From NCBI GenBank assembly GCA_019084435.1, contig JAHRFV010000041.1, positions 1-11,411 on the forward strand: a stretch of 11,411 nucleotides of DNA. Reading direction: 5' to 3'. The notes below the pieces were generated by a model that was not told the DNA's origin, ran no database searches, and worked only from the letters and a program-made list of their open reading frames with translations. Shown in pieces: positions 1-6,859 of the stretch; positions within the stretch are counted from its first letter, which is position 1, and each line of letters starts with the position of its first letter. This DNA is from Dethiosulfatibacter sp. (lineage in GTDB: Bacteria; Bacillota_A; Clostridia; Tissierellales; Dethiosulfatibacteraceae). The translations under genes were made by a program, and so were the position numbers.

Positions 1-165
1 AAAGGAATCGATTTCCACAAAGCTTCCCTCGTCCAATAACTTCTCGATCCTTTCTCTGGCTGTGTATTTCCCGTTGTCATGCTGCTTCTGAATCGCTTTC
101 TCGCCTCCGCCTTTTTCTAATGCTGCTTTCTTTTCTATTAGCTGAGTAATTTTTTCATTTGGCAA
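1..165 (-). CDS. Acyl-CoA carboxyltransferase/decarboxylase subunit, N-terminal fragment
   Basis: Only the first 55 codons are present; the gene runs off the left edge. The translation starts [13 protein letters not shown] and contains [29 protein letters not shown] and VEID. This is the N-terminal signature of the carboxyltransferase subunit of biotin-dependent acyl-CoA carboxylases and Na+-pumping decarboxylases (PccB and MmdA type). The start is TTG at 165, chosen because an AAGGAGGT box at 180-173 sits 7 bases upstream and no ATG or GTG in frame fits. In decarboxylases of this kind the subunit moves CO2 from the acyl-CoA to biotin, and the membrane partners then pump Na+. Which acyl-CoA is used cannot be told from this fragment; methylmalonyl-CoA or propionyl-CoA is most likely by N-terminal similarity, glutaconyl-CoA less so. 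It lies 122 bases downstream of the CoA-transferase gene on the same strand, so both may act in one pathway. Confidence 0.85.
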   Translation of the reverse strand, partial: MPNEKITQLIEKKAALEKGGGEKAIQKQHDNGKYTARERIEKLLDEGSFVEIDSF

Positions 166-204
166 TTTCGTTACCTCCTTTTCTTTTGTAGATATCACTT
201 ATTA

Positions 205-233
205 AAAATACTAATAATTTCAGAAAAAGTCAA
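205..233 (-). promoter_or_regulatory. Possible sigma-A promoter of the carboxyltransferase gene
   Basis: On the minus strand TTGACT (233-228) is followed after 17 bases by TATTTT (210-205). The predicted start point near 198 would give a leader of about 33 bases. The -35 is good and the -10 is mediocre (4 of 6). The gap of 166-287 shows no convincing terminator after the CoA-transferase gene, so the carboxyltransferase could be read both from here and by read-through. Confidence 0.4.
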
Positions 234-287
234 TAATTTCTATTTATTTAAAGATATTTTCGAAATCATATGTATTTAATTAATACA

Positions 288-1475
288 TTATTGTATAATG
301 CTTTCTTTTATTAATTGATCAATTTCTTCTGAGCTCATATGCAATCTACTTCTCAGCAACTCTACAGTATGTTCTCCCAGCAATGGAGATGGTTGCTTTT
401 CTGAATAAGGCTCTTCCATAAATTTTATTGGGGAGTTCGGTATAATCATATCTCCAGCTTTTGGATGATTTATCTTTATCAGCATGTTCCTTGCTTTGAC
501 CTGTTCGTTGTCAAATAATTTATCTATTGTATTAATAGGACTGTTTGGAACACCTGCCTTATCAAGACTTTTCTGCCATTCTTCTGTTGTGTACTCTATG
601 AAGATTTTGTTGAGTATCGGTTTTAACTCATGGTAATTGTCAATCCTCTTTTCATTGCTGTAAAACCTGTAATCATTTATTAGATCATCCCTTTTGACCA
701 ATCTGCAAAAATCCGCCCATATGCTATCGTTGCCTATCGCTACCATTATTTCACTTGATCTTGTCATGTATGTTTCAAAGGGTGCAATTGAAGAATGTCT
801 ATTGCCGATTGGTTCTGGAATCTCACCTGTTAAACTGTACCTCATTATGGCATTCTCGAGTATTGATATCTGGCAATCTAATATGGATATGTCAATTCTT
901 TCTCCAATGCCTCTTTCTTTGCGTCTGTATAATGCTCCCATGATGCCGATGACCCCGTACAAGGCTGCTGTCATATCTCCTACAGGTGCCCCAACTCTAG
1001 TTGGACTTCCATTCTCCTGTCCGGTGATGCTCATCATGCCACTCATTGCCTGTATGACCGCATCGTATGCAGGTCTTTCTCTATAAGGGCCATCCTGTCC
1101 ATATCCGGATATGGAGCAATAAATGATTGAATTGTTTATTTCATTTATCCTTTCATAATTGATCCCCAGTTTATCCATGGTTCCAGGCTTATAGTTTTCT
1201 ATCATCACATCTGCTTCTTTTGCTAATGCTTCGAAAATTCTAAGACCTTCGAGTGTTCTCAAATCTATCGCCATGCTTTTCTTGTTCCTATTAACGTTCA
1301 TGAAATATGCGCTTTCACCATTGATGAAGGGTCCAAATGCTCTAGAATCATCTCCTTTCCCAGGCTTTTCTATCTTTATGACTTCTGCACCAATATCTCC
1401 TAGTATCATTGTACAGAATGGACCTGATAATCCTTGTGTCAGTTCTAAAACCTTAATCCCATCTAATACTCCCAT
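288..1475 (-). CDS. Family III (CaiB/BaiF) acyl-CoA transferase
   Basis: A 395-residue protein typical in length for family III CoA-transferases, which move CoA between an acyl-CoA and a free carboxylic acid in the cytoplasm. Family marks are the N-terminal GIKVLELTQGLSGPFC with GDIGAEVIKIEKPGKGDD, then NVNRNKKSMAIDL, ADVMIENYKPGTMDKLG, SGYGQDGPYRERPAYDAV and GAPVGDMTAALYG. Asp138 in the RPAYD segment is the best candidate for the catalytic aspartate. The start at 1475 (MGVLDGI) is set by AAAGGAGGTG at 1490-1481; the longer open frame to 1523 runs through a terminator hairpin and is not the real start. The acceptor and donor acids are not predictable; formyl-, carnitine-, mesaconate- and aryl-lactate-specific members share this fold. 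The gene follows hutP after a leader with a candidate antitermination site, so expression is probably conditional on a small ligand. The next gene downstream is a carboxyltransferase subunit. Confidence 0.9.
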   Translation of the reverse strand: MGVLDGIKVLELTQGLSGPFCTMILGDIGAEVIKIEKPGKGDDSRAFGPFINGESAYFMNVNRNKKSMAIDLRTLEGLRIFEALAKEADVMIENYKPGTMDKLGINYERINEINNSIIYCSISGYGQDGPYRERPAYDAVIQAMSGMMSITGQENGSPTRVGAPVGDMTAALYGVIGIMGALYRRKERGIGERIDISILDCQISILENAIMRYSLTGEIPEPIGNRHSSIAPFETYMTRSSEIMVAIGNDSIWADFCRLVKRDDLINDYRFYSNEKRIDNYHELKPILNKIFIEYTTEEWQKSLDKAGVPNSPINTIDKLFDNEQVKARNMLIKINHPKAGDMIIPNSPIKFMEEPYSEKQPSPLLGEHTVELLRSRLHMSSEEIDQLIKESIIQ

Positions 1476-1490
1476 TAAATCACCTCCTTT

Positions 1491-1532
1491 ACAAAAAACA
1501 AAAACAAGAAAATGGCAAACCATTCGCTTGTT
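1491..1532 (-). terminator. Intrinsic terminator in the leader of the CoA-transferase gene
   Basis: Read on the minus strand, AACAAG-cg-AATGG (1532-1520) pairs with CCATT-tt-CTTGTT (1515-1503) around a TTTG loop, giving 11 Watson-Crick pairs with one two-base internal mismatch. The run TTTGTTTTTTGT (1502-1491) follows directly. The U-run ends one base before the ribosome binding site of the CoA-transferase gene. A terminator here blocks transcription of that gene unless it is overridden, which is the hallmark of an attenuation or antitermination leader. It also lies more than 200 bases past the hutP stop, too far to be a simple end-of-gene terminator for hutP. Confidence 0.8.
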
Positions 1533-1552
1533 CTATTTACTATTTACTCTAT
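1533..1552 (-). promoter_or_regulatory. Candidate HutP-type antiterminator binding site (three NAG triplets)
   Basis: The minus strand reads ATA-GAG-taaa-TAG-taaa-TAG, with NAG triplets at 1549-1547, 1542-1540 and 1535-1533, each separated by exactly 4 bases. The last TAG touches the base of the terminator stem. Known: Bacillus subtilis HutP binds RNA carrying three UAG/NAG triplets with 4-base spacers next to the hut terminator, just downstream of hutP. Inferred: the HutP homologue encoded immediately upstream binds here and prevents termination, switching on the CoA-transferase gene. The chance factor is a 7-base tandem repeat in AT-rich DNA, which would create such spacing automatically. 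Confidence 0.55.
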
Positions 1553-1581
1553 TTCAAGCTTTATTCAACTTTAATTAAATC

Positions 1582-1629
1582 CAAAAAGACGGTCTATTTA
1601 CTCTATATTATATATTCGTTGTCTTTTTG
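1582..1629 (-). repeat. Inverted repeat enclosing a second copy of the NAG element
   Basis: Nine-base arms CAAAAAGAC (1582-1590) and GTCTTTTTG (1621-1629) are separated by 30 bases. Inside lies CTATTTACTCTAT (1594-1606 on the plus strand), a 13-base exact direct repeat of 1540-1552. On the minus strand this copy gives GAG-taaa-TAG, two NAG triplets with the same 4-base spacing. Two NAG sites in one leader match the two-site layout known for hut RNA. A TATAAT match (1612-1607, minus) also falls inside, so this stretch could instead be a promoter with a weak -35. Confidence 0.45.
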
Positions 1630-1656
1630 TTGTAGTTCTGTATACTTGCTTTAAAT

Positions 1657-1685
1657 AAGTTATCATATCGTTAAATAGATGTCAA
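1657..1685 (-). promoter_or_regulatory. Possible promoter of the hutP-to-CoA-transferase leader
   Basis: On the minus strand a perfect TTGACA (1685-1680) is followed after 17 bases by TAACTT (1662-1657), preceded by TG one base upstream (extended -10). The predicted start point is near 1650, giving a leader of about 175 bases that contains both NAG copies and the terminator. The -10 matches only 3 of 6, so the extended TGn would have to compensate. Read-through from the upstream pncB-hutP unit is an alternative source of this RNA. Confidence 0.4.
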
Positions 1686-1756
1686 GATAATTTATGTGTA
1701 ATATCATCATTTTATGACAATGTTTTCCTATTCTTAACTCAGATATGTGTGATCTG

Positions 1757-2203
1757 CTAGATATTGACATACCCAAGACCTAAACGGCTATGATTTGACA
1801 ATACATGATATGCTGAATTCCCATACATCGATACAGCTATCCAGTGTTCACTACGAACAATTGCAATTCTTATATGCAGGTTGGCGTCCAGTGGCATATC
1901 CAACATCATTCCTCTCCCTGCCTCCTGGGCAGCATGAATCAAACCATGAACATGATGTGCCTCTTTGCCAATCACATCAATATTCAGAGCCGCACCAACA
2001 CATGAATTGATTATTTTCTTTTTTAGGTCTCCTCCTGAACCAGCAACTTCCGTTACAACAACCCTAAGACCCAATTCTTCAATATATTCTTTTACAAACA
2101 ATTCTCTGTTCTTGTTTTCAAGCATGGAAATAAAAACAGCCGCTTTGCCTATATCTATTTTCCCATTCTTGGTTATGGTTTCTTTAATAAAATCTTTATC
2201 CAT
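1757..2203 (-). CDS. hutP: HutP-family RNA-binding antiterminator
   Basis: A 148-residue protein, the same length as Bacillus subtilis HutP. It contains HGLIHAAQEA (86-95), which matches the metal-binding HxxxH region, and HWIAVSMYG (120-128) followed by NHSRLGLGYVNI at the end, which matches the Bacillus WIAVSLYG segment and the C-terminal H-E-x-F-G-V-G segment. His86, His90 and His138 are the likely Mg2+ ligands. HutP is a hexamer that, when loaded with Mg2+ and L-histidine, binds NAG-rich leader RNA and disrupts a terminator. Here the position of Bacillus Arg98 appears to be Ala107 and the Glu after the last metal His is Ser139 (alignment from memory), so the ligand may not be histidine. 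No hutH, hutU or hutI lies nearby. It is the last gene of a four-gene run, 19 bases after the DUF2177 stop. The ribosome site is weak: GGAG about 11 bases before the ATG. A NAG element and terminator lie downstream. Confidence 0.85.
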   Translation of the reverse strand: MDKDFIKETITKNGKIDIGKAAVFISMLENKNRELFVKEYIEELGLRVVVTEVAGSGGDLKKKIINSCVGAALNIDVIGKEAHHVHGLIHAAQEAGRGMMLDMPLDANLHIRIAIVRSEHWIAVSMYGNSAYHVLSNHSRLGLGYVNI

Positions 2204-2222
2204 CTAAAGTGCGTCTCCAATA

Positions 2223-2624
2223 TTATTTGATTAGTTTGTTCAACAAGTAGCTTACTGTTGAAACCGAGCCCCCCAAAAATGTTCCCCATGCTATATCTAT
2301 GATTGTAACTTTCAATGGCCAATCCTTCAACGTTGCAAGATTAGTCAGATCATAAGTCATGTACGTGAAAAAGCCAAATAACATGCCTAATCTAAGTGCA
2401 TATGACAGTCCCTCGCCCATCAATGCAGGATTTACTGCAAAGTAAACCAATCCGAGAATATATAGCAGATAGAACAAACCTGCAGCTAACCAATTGACCT
2501 TCTCACTCATAAGATGCCCTATATTTTCATTGTATATGTTTTTAGCTATCAACCCAAGCCATATCAAATCCACTACAAAAAAAACTACAAGTGTTATGAG
2601 ATATATTCTTCCAAATTGAACCAT
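2223..2624 (-). CDS. DUF2177 family membrane protein
   Basis: A 133-residue, very hydrophobic protein with about four membrane spans (roughly 5-27, 44-65, 76-97 and 104-127). The segments DLIWLGLIAKNIY, TYMTYDLTNLATLKDWP and DIAWGTFLGG are the recurring features of the DUF2177 family. The family has no established function that I know of. The start at 2624 is supported by AAGGAGG (2637-2631) 6 bases before the ATG. It sits 24 bases after the flavoprotein gene and 19 bases before hutP, so it is co-transcribed with them. Polar residues inside the spans (Asp19, Asp92, Asn95, Asp110) could line a pore or binding site, but that is speculation. Confidence 0.8.
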   Translation of the reverse strand: MVQFGRIYLITLVVFFVVDLIWLGLIAKNIYNENIGHLMSEKVNWLAAGLFYLLYILGLVYFAVNPALMGEGLSYALRLGMLFGFFTYMTYDLTNLATLKDWPLKVTIIDIAWGTFLGGSVSTVSYLLNKLIK

Positions 2625-2648
2625 AAATAACCTCCTTGCAAAGCCTAA

Positions 2649-3560
2649 TTAGGATTCCATTCCCTTTATCAACTTTTGAATAATTTGTTCACAGGTTAGT
2701 ATTTCGGTTAACGCATTTAGACTTTGGGTGACCTCTATGTAGCCATTATCAACATCTCCCTCAACAAACGCCTTGTTGTATACACCCTTCATCTTTCCAT
2801 TGAGTACTTCTCTAGGAGCATCACTGTACTCCAAAGCCAAATAATCATCTGTGAATTTATTTCTTATACCTCTTGCATCATGTCTGATAGTGTATCCCAA
2901 AACTACTGAGTCCATATCTGTCGAGTCAATAATTTTTCGTTTGACGTTTATGTGTGCAGGGCATTCTTTGGAAATTAGAAACGCAGATCCAATCTGTACG
3001 CCCTCAGCACCCATAGCTAAGGCTGCTTTTAAACCCCTTTGGTCTGCTATGCCACCCGCGGCGATTACTGGTATCCGAATATCAGGTATAACATTAGTCA
3101 ATAATGACATTGTTGTTTGTCTACCTATGTGACCACCGGCTTCCATACCTTCAGCAACTAAGGCGTCTGCTCCTGCGGCTTCTACTTTTTTTGCCTGCTT
3201 AAGATTCGCTACCACCGGAATTGTAATAATCCCGAGTTTCTTGAATCTTTCAATATATGGGATTGGATTCCCCGCACCAAATGTGACAAATGTTGGTTTT
3301 TCTTGACAGACCACTTCAATAATTTCATCTTTATCTTCAGCTGCCAAAACGATATTGACGCCAAATGATTTGTCAGTCATTTGCCTAGCTAAAGCTATCT
3401 GTTCTTTGACCCATTTGGCATCATGTCCCCCGGAACCTATTATACCTGCACCTCCGGCATTTGAAACTGCAGATGCAATTACGGCATCAGTTATAGCAGC
3501 CATACCTCCTTGGATGATGGGATACTTTATCTTTAGTAATTTAGTTAATCTTGTTTGCAT
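2649..3560 (-). CDS. FMN-dependent enoyl-ACP reductase II (FabK) / nitronate monooxygenase family protein
   Basis: A 303-residue TIM-barrel flavoprotein. N-terminal MQTRLTKLLKIKYPIIQGGMA, GGAGIIGSGG and FGVNI are followed by FGAGNPIPYIERF, GADALVAEGMEAGGHIG (131-146), IPVIAAGGIAD (163-173) and GAEGVQIGSAFL (184-195), the FMN-phosphate segment. His144 in EGMEAGGHIG coincides with the catalytic His144 of Streptococcus pneumoniae FabK. FabK reduces enoyl-ACP with NAD(P)H in fatty acid synthesis; close relatives oxidise nitronates. The gene is not in a fatty acid cluster but between pncB and a DUF2177 gene, which weakens the FabK assignment. It is about 15 residues shorter than pneumococcal FabK, mainly at the C terminus. 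The start is set by GAGGAG 6-7 bases before the ATG. Gaps of 26 and 24 bases to its neighbours indicate an operon. Confidence 0.8.
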   Translation of the reverse strand: MQTRLTKLLKIKYPIIQGGMAAITDAVIASAVSNAGGAGIIGSGGHDAKWVKEQIALARQMTDKSFGVNIVLAAEDKDEIIEVVCQEKPTFVTFGAGNPIPYIERFKKLGIITIPVVANLKQAKKVEAAGADALVAEGMEAGGHIGRQTTMSLLTNVIPDIRIPVIAAGGIADQRGLKAALAMGAEGVQIGSAFLISKECPAHINVKRKIIDSTDMDSVVLGYTIRHDARGIRNKFTDDYLALEYSDAPREVLNGKMKGVYNKAFVEGDVDNGYIEVTQSLNALTEILTCEQIIQKLIKGMES

Positions 3561-3586
3561 TGTTTTCTCCTCTGTAAGTAATATGA

Positions 3587-5032
3587 TTAGTTAATTCTAT
3601 GTTTTTCCATTAATTTTTGTTTTTCAGACCACAATTCATACGATAGATTGACAAAATATCTATCTGGGCTTTCAAAACGAAACAAATCATCCCATAATTT
3701 AGACATTTCCAATTTGAGGTGTTCCCTTATCGCTTCTAAATCCGGTAAGTCATAAATCAGTTGTCCCTTCTCTATGACCTTAACCTGAAGTCTTTTTGCT
3801 GTAAAATTTCTAGCAGTTTTACTGATCCATGGAGAGATAGGGTCGAACAACTTGTATGGTTCTGTAACTTCTTCATCCTTAAAGGTTATCAAATCAGCGA
3901 AAGCATTGCCATTTTTATTGTCATAGAGTCGCCAAACTTCTTTAAAACCTGGGTTGGTCACTTTTACGACTTCTTCGCTCAGTTTTATTCTCGGACTTAT
4001 CTTCCCGTCTTTTTCAACAGCCACCAGCTTGTAAACACCACCAAAAACAGAATCCGATTTGGCTGTGATCATTCGTTCTCCAACACCGTAGTAATCGATA
4101 GGCGCATTCTGTATCTCCAACTCTCTGATAGTATACTCATCCAAAGAGTTTGATGCCGTTATTGTTGATTCGTTAAAACCCTCGTGGTCCATCATTTTTC
4201 TGGCTTGTCTCGACAAATAACCCAATTCACCACTATCTAATCTGATACCTTTTTTGCTGTTTTTATCCATGGTTTTAAATACCTCAATTGCTTCTGGAAC
4301 TCCTGATTTGAGGACATTATATGTGTCAACCAGCAATACAACGCTATTGGGAAAAGCCTTTGCATAAGCCTTGAAGGCTGTTTGATCATCATCAAAAAAC
4401 TGAATCCAACTATGTGCCATCGTTCCAATTGCCGGGATGGCAAACATCTTGGATGCAAGCAGGTTGGAAGTCCCGAAACAGCCTGCTATATAGCATGCTC
4501 TTGCTCCGAAATTTGTGGCATCTGCTCCATGTGCTCTTCTTGCTCCAAAATCCACCACCGGTTTACCATTGGCTGCTCTCACGATTCTATTAGCTTTAGT
4601 AGCTATAAGACTTTGATGGTTCATAGTCAACAACAGCATGGTTTCGATTATTTGAGCCTCCATCACAGGGGCTTTGACGGTAATTATCGGAGTGTTTGGA
4701 AAGACAGGGGTTCCCTCCGGTATTGCCCATATATCTCCAGTAAACTTAAAATCCTTTAGGTAGGCAACAAATTCATCAGAAAATATCTTCATGCTTCTGA
4801 TATGGTCCAGGTCTTCTTCGGTAAATTTTATATTCAACAAATAATCTAAAAACTGTTCAAGTCCCGCAGTTATAGCAAATCCGCCATTATCTGGGACTTT
4901 CCTGAAATAATAGTCAAAATATACAATATGGTCTTTGACACCATTAACCAAATAGCCATTAGTCATCGTTAACTCATACAAATCAACCAACATACTTAAA
5001 TTCTTTTTATGCTTCCAATTCAAATTTTCCAT
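3587..5032 (-). CDS. pncB: Nicotinate phosphoribosyltransferase
   Basis: A 481-residue enzyme of the Preiss-Handler NAD salvage route; it joins nicotinate to PRPP, giving nicotinate mononucleotide, usually coupled to ATP hydrolysis. Recognisable segments are LVDLYELTMTNGY near the N terminus, VYFDYYFRKVPDNGGFAITAGLEQ (38-60), DFGARRAHGADATNFGARA (161-179), GTMAHSW (203-209) with the likely phosphorylated His207, LVDTYN (234-239) and IRLDSGEL (263-270). The length and the C-terminal domain match the Bacillus/Clostridium type of the family. A modest GAGG ribosome site lies 6-7 bases before the ATG at 5032. It is the first gene of the unit that continues into the flavoprotein, DUF2177 and hutP genes. 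No NAD-precursor regulator site was recognised upstream. Confidence 0.95.
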   Translation of the reverse strand: MENLNWKHKKNLSMLVDLYELTMTNGYLVNGVKDHIVYFDYYFRKVPDNGGFAITAGLEQFLDYLLNIKFTEEDLDHIRSMKIFSDEFVAYLKDFKFTGDIWAIPEGTPVFPNTPIITVKAPVMEAQIIETMLLLTMNHQSLIATKANRIVRAANGKPVVDFGARRAHGADATNFGARACYIAGCFGTSNLLASKMFAIPAIGTMAHSWIQFFDDDQTAFKAYAKAFPNSVVLLVDTYNVLKSGVPEAIEVFKTMDKNSKKGIRLDSGELGYLSRQARKMMDHEGFNESTITASNSLDEYTIRELEIQNAPIDYYGVGERMITAKSDSVFGGVYKLVAVEKDGKISPRIKLSEEVVKVTNPGFKEVWRLYDNKNGNAFADLITFKDEEVTEPYKLFDPISPWISKTARNFTAKRLQVKVIEKGQLIYDLPDLEAIREHLKLEMSKLWDDLFRFESPDRYFVNLSYELWSEKQKLMEKHRIN

Positions 5033-5064
5033 TTATATTCCTCACTTAGTCGAGAATTAGTATC

Positions 5065-5093
5065 ATTATATATCATATTTATTTAATTTTCTA
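5065..5093 (-). promoter_or_regulatory. Predicted sigma-A promoter of the pncB unit
   Basis: On the minus strand TAGAAA (5093-5088) and a perfect TATAAT (5070-5065) are 17 bases apart, inside the short gap between the hcp terminator and pncB. The predicted start point near 5058 gives a leader of about 25 bases. The -35 matches 4 of 6. Confidence 0.55.
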
Positions 5094-5119
5094 TAAAACA
5101 GGAGCAAATAATAACAAAA

Positions 5120-5153
5120 TTATAACAAATAAAGGACCGATTTCTCGATCCTT
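5120..5153 (-). terminator. Intrinsic terminator of hcp
   Basis: On the minus strand AAGGATCGA (5153-5145) and TCGGTCCTT (5140-5132) form a 9-pair stem with one G-U pair closed by a GAAA tetraloop, followed by TTTATTTGTT. The wobble pair exists only in the minus-strand RNA, which supports this orientation. It starts 29 bases after the hcp stop. Confidence 0.85.
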
Positions 5154-5181
5154 ATTTTATGAATTACCTTTTGAGCTAGAT

Positions 5182-6828
5182 TTATGCCAACAATTGAGCT
5201 AAATCATCCTCAACATTTGTAACTCCATTGATTCCAAAGGTCTCAACCAACACTTTAGCAACGTTCGGCGATAGAAATGCAGGAAGAGTTGGTCCCAGTT
5301 TAATATTTTTGACACCCAAGTACAGCAAAGCAAGTAGCACTATTACAGCCTTTTGCTCGTACCACGCTATATTGTAAGCAATCGGAAGATCATTGATATC
5401 ATTTAATTCAAATACTTCTTTCAGTTTCAAAGCAATAACAGCTAATGAATAAGAGTCGTTGCATTGACCAGCGTCCAATACTCTAGGTATCCCACCTATA
5501 TCGCCTAAATCTAGTTTATTGTATCTGTATTTTGCGCATCCTGCTGTGAGTATAACTGTATCTTTTGGAAGCTTTTCTGCAAAATCAGTGTAATACTCCC
5601 TCGATTTCATTCTACCATCACAGCCAGCCATGACGAAGAATTTCTTGATGGCACCCGACTTGACGGCATCAACAACCTTGTCTGCAAGTGCAAATACTTG
5701 AGAATGAGCAAACCCGCCAACAATTGACCCTGTTTCGATTTCTGTTGGTGAAGATAGTCTTTTAGCATGCTCGACAATTTGTGAGAAGTCCTTGTTTCCT
5801 TCAGAATCAGGATTAATGTGTTTACATCCTGGATAACCTGATGCGCCTGTAGTATATATCCTGTCAATGTGATCTGCTTTTGGAGGCACTATGCAATTTG
5901 TAGTAAACAGAATTGGTCCATTGAATGTCTCAAATTCCTCTTTCTGCAACCACCATGAATTTCCATAGTTTCCAACAAAATGATCATACTTTTTAAAAGC
6001 CGGATAGTAATTGGCAGGCAGCATTTCACCATGTGTATAGACATCAACACCAGTGCCTTTCGTCTGTTCTAGCAATTGCTCCATATCTCTCAAATCGTGT
6101 CCAGAAATCAATATTGCAGGATTTTCTCTGACGCCAATGTTAACTGATGTTATTTCCGGATTTCCATATGTCTCGGTATTTGCCTTATCTAGCAGAGCCA
6201 TGGCTTCCACGCCGTATTTTCCTGTTTCCAATGTGAGTGCTACAAGTTCTTCAGCTCTTAATGTATTGTCCAGAGTTGAAACTAAGGCTTTTGTTATAAA
6301 ATCATAGATTTCTTTATTCTCTTGCTTAAGATTGTATGCATGCTCCGCATAGGCTGCCATGCCCTTAAGACCATAAATAACCAGTTCTCTCAAAGATCTG
6401 ATGTCTTCATTTTCTGTTGCAAGAACGCCTACCTCTGGCGAAACCGACTTGGTTTTTATATCCTCATCGCTTGCTGCAGTCCATTCAACACAATCATGCA
6501 AGCCTGAAAGGTCGGCATTTTTGTTTAAAACATCCTTCTTCATCTTCTCTCTTAGAGCTAATCCTTTTTTTATCTGTTCAATAATGATTTCATCATCAAA
6601 GTTAGCATTTGTAATAGTCATAAACAAAGACGTCATTATGTAGTGATTGTATTCAGGAAACTCTAATCCCACCGTCTTTCCTTTTTCAGCCAATACAGCT
6701 GTGCCTTTAACAGTATACATCAACAAATCCTGCAAATTAGCGACTTGATCAGTTTTCCCACATACACCCCTGACTGTGCACCCAACTCCTTTTGAACTTT
6801 CTTGACATTGATAACAAAACATACTCAT
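5182..6828 (-). CDS. hcp: Hybrid cluster protein (hydroxylamine / NO reductase), class I
   Basis: A 548-residue cytoplasmic iron-sulfur protein. The N-terminal C5-x2-C8-x8-C17-x5-C23 motif is the class I arrangement of strict anaerobes, binding a cubane cluster. All expected hybrid-cluster ligands are visible: His244 (ISGHD), Glu268 (HGEML), Cys312 (TTNC), Cys403 (MAGCDGR), Cys431 ([11 protein letters not shown]), Cys456 (GQCNDSYS) and Glu491, with Lys493 (WYEQK). These match the Desulfovibrio ligands with a constant shift of three for the later ones. Hcp reduces hydroxylamine in vitro and acts as an NO reductase in nitrosative stress in enteric bacteria. No hcr reductase gene is next to it, as is usual for class I. 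The start at 6828 is set by AGGAGG 6 bases upstream; a second in-frame Met two codons later is less well placed. It is monocistronic, with its own promoter, activator-like palindrome and terminator. Confidence 0.97.
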   Translation of the reverse strand: MSMFCYQCQESSKGVGCTVRGVCGKTDQVANLQDLLMYTVKGTAVLAEKGKTVGLEFPEYNHYIMTSLFMTITNANFDDEIIIEQIKKGLALREKMKKDVLNKNADLSGLHDCVEWTAASDEDIKTKSVSPEVGVLATENEDIRSLRELVIYGLKGMAAYAEHAYNLKQENKEIYDFITKALVSTLDNTLRAEELVALTLETGKYGVEAMALLDKANTETYGNPEITSVNIGVRENPAILISGHDLRDMEQLLEQTKGTGVDVYTHGEMLPANYYPAFKKYDHFVGNYGNSWWLQKEEFETFNGPILFTTNCIVPPKADHIDRIYTTGASGYPGCKHINPDSEGNKDFSQIVEHAKRLSSPTEIETGSIVGGFAHSQVFALADKVVDAVKSGAIKKFFVMAGCDGRMKSREYYTDFAEKLPKDTVILTAGCAKYRYNKLDLGDIGGIPRVLDAGQCNDSYSLAVIALKLKEVFELNDINDLPIAYNIAWYEQKAVIVLLALLYLGVKNIKLGPTLPAFLSPNVAKVLVETFGINGVTNVEDDLAQLLA

Positions 6829-6859
6829 AATTAACCTCCTGTTTTTATATTTCTATATC

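Noticed and set aside
1476..1523. Sixteen extra N-terminal residues for the CoA-transferase.
   Set aside because: The extension runs through the terminator U-run and the ribosome binding site; the family N terminus begins at MGVLDGI.
1533..1546. Tandem CTATTTA repeats as a CRISPR or plasmid-type iteron.
   Set aside because: Only two 7-base units plus one distant copy, far too short and few; the antiterminator-site reading explains the spacing better.
1490..1756. A sigma-54 promoter upstream of the CoA-transferase gene, prompted by GTAAATA elements like those near the symporter.
   Set aside because: No GG and GC pair with 12-base spacing fits the -24/-12 consensus; the shared GTAAATA is easily chance in AT-rich DNA.
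4237..4759. Overlapping open frames on both strands inside pncB, and similar ones inside hcp and the CoA-transferase gene.
   Set aside because: They are out-of-frame shadows of strongly recognisable genes, without ribosome sites or familiar protein features.
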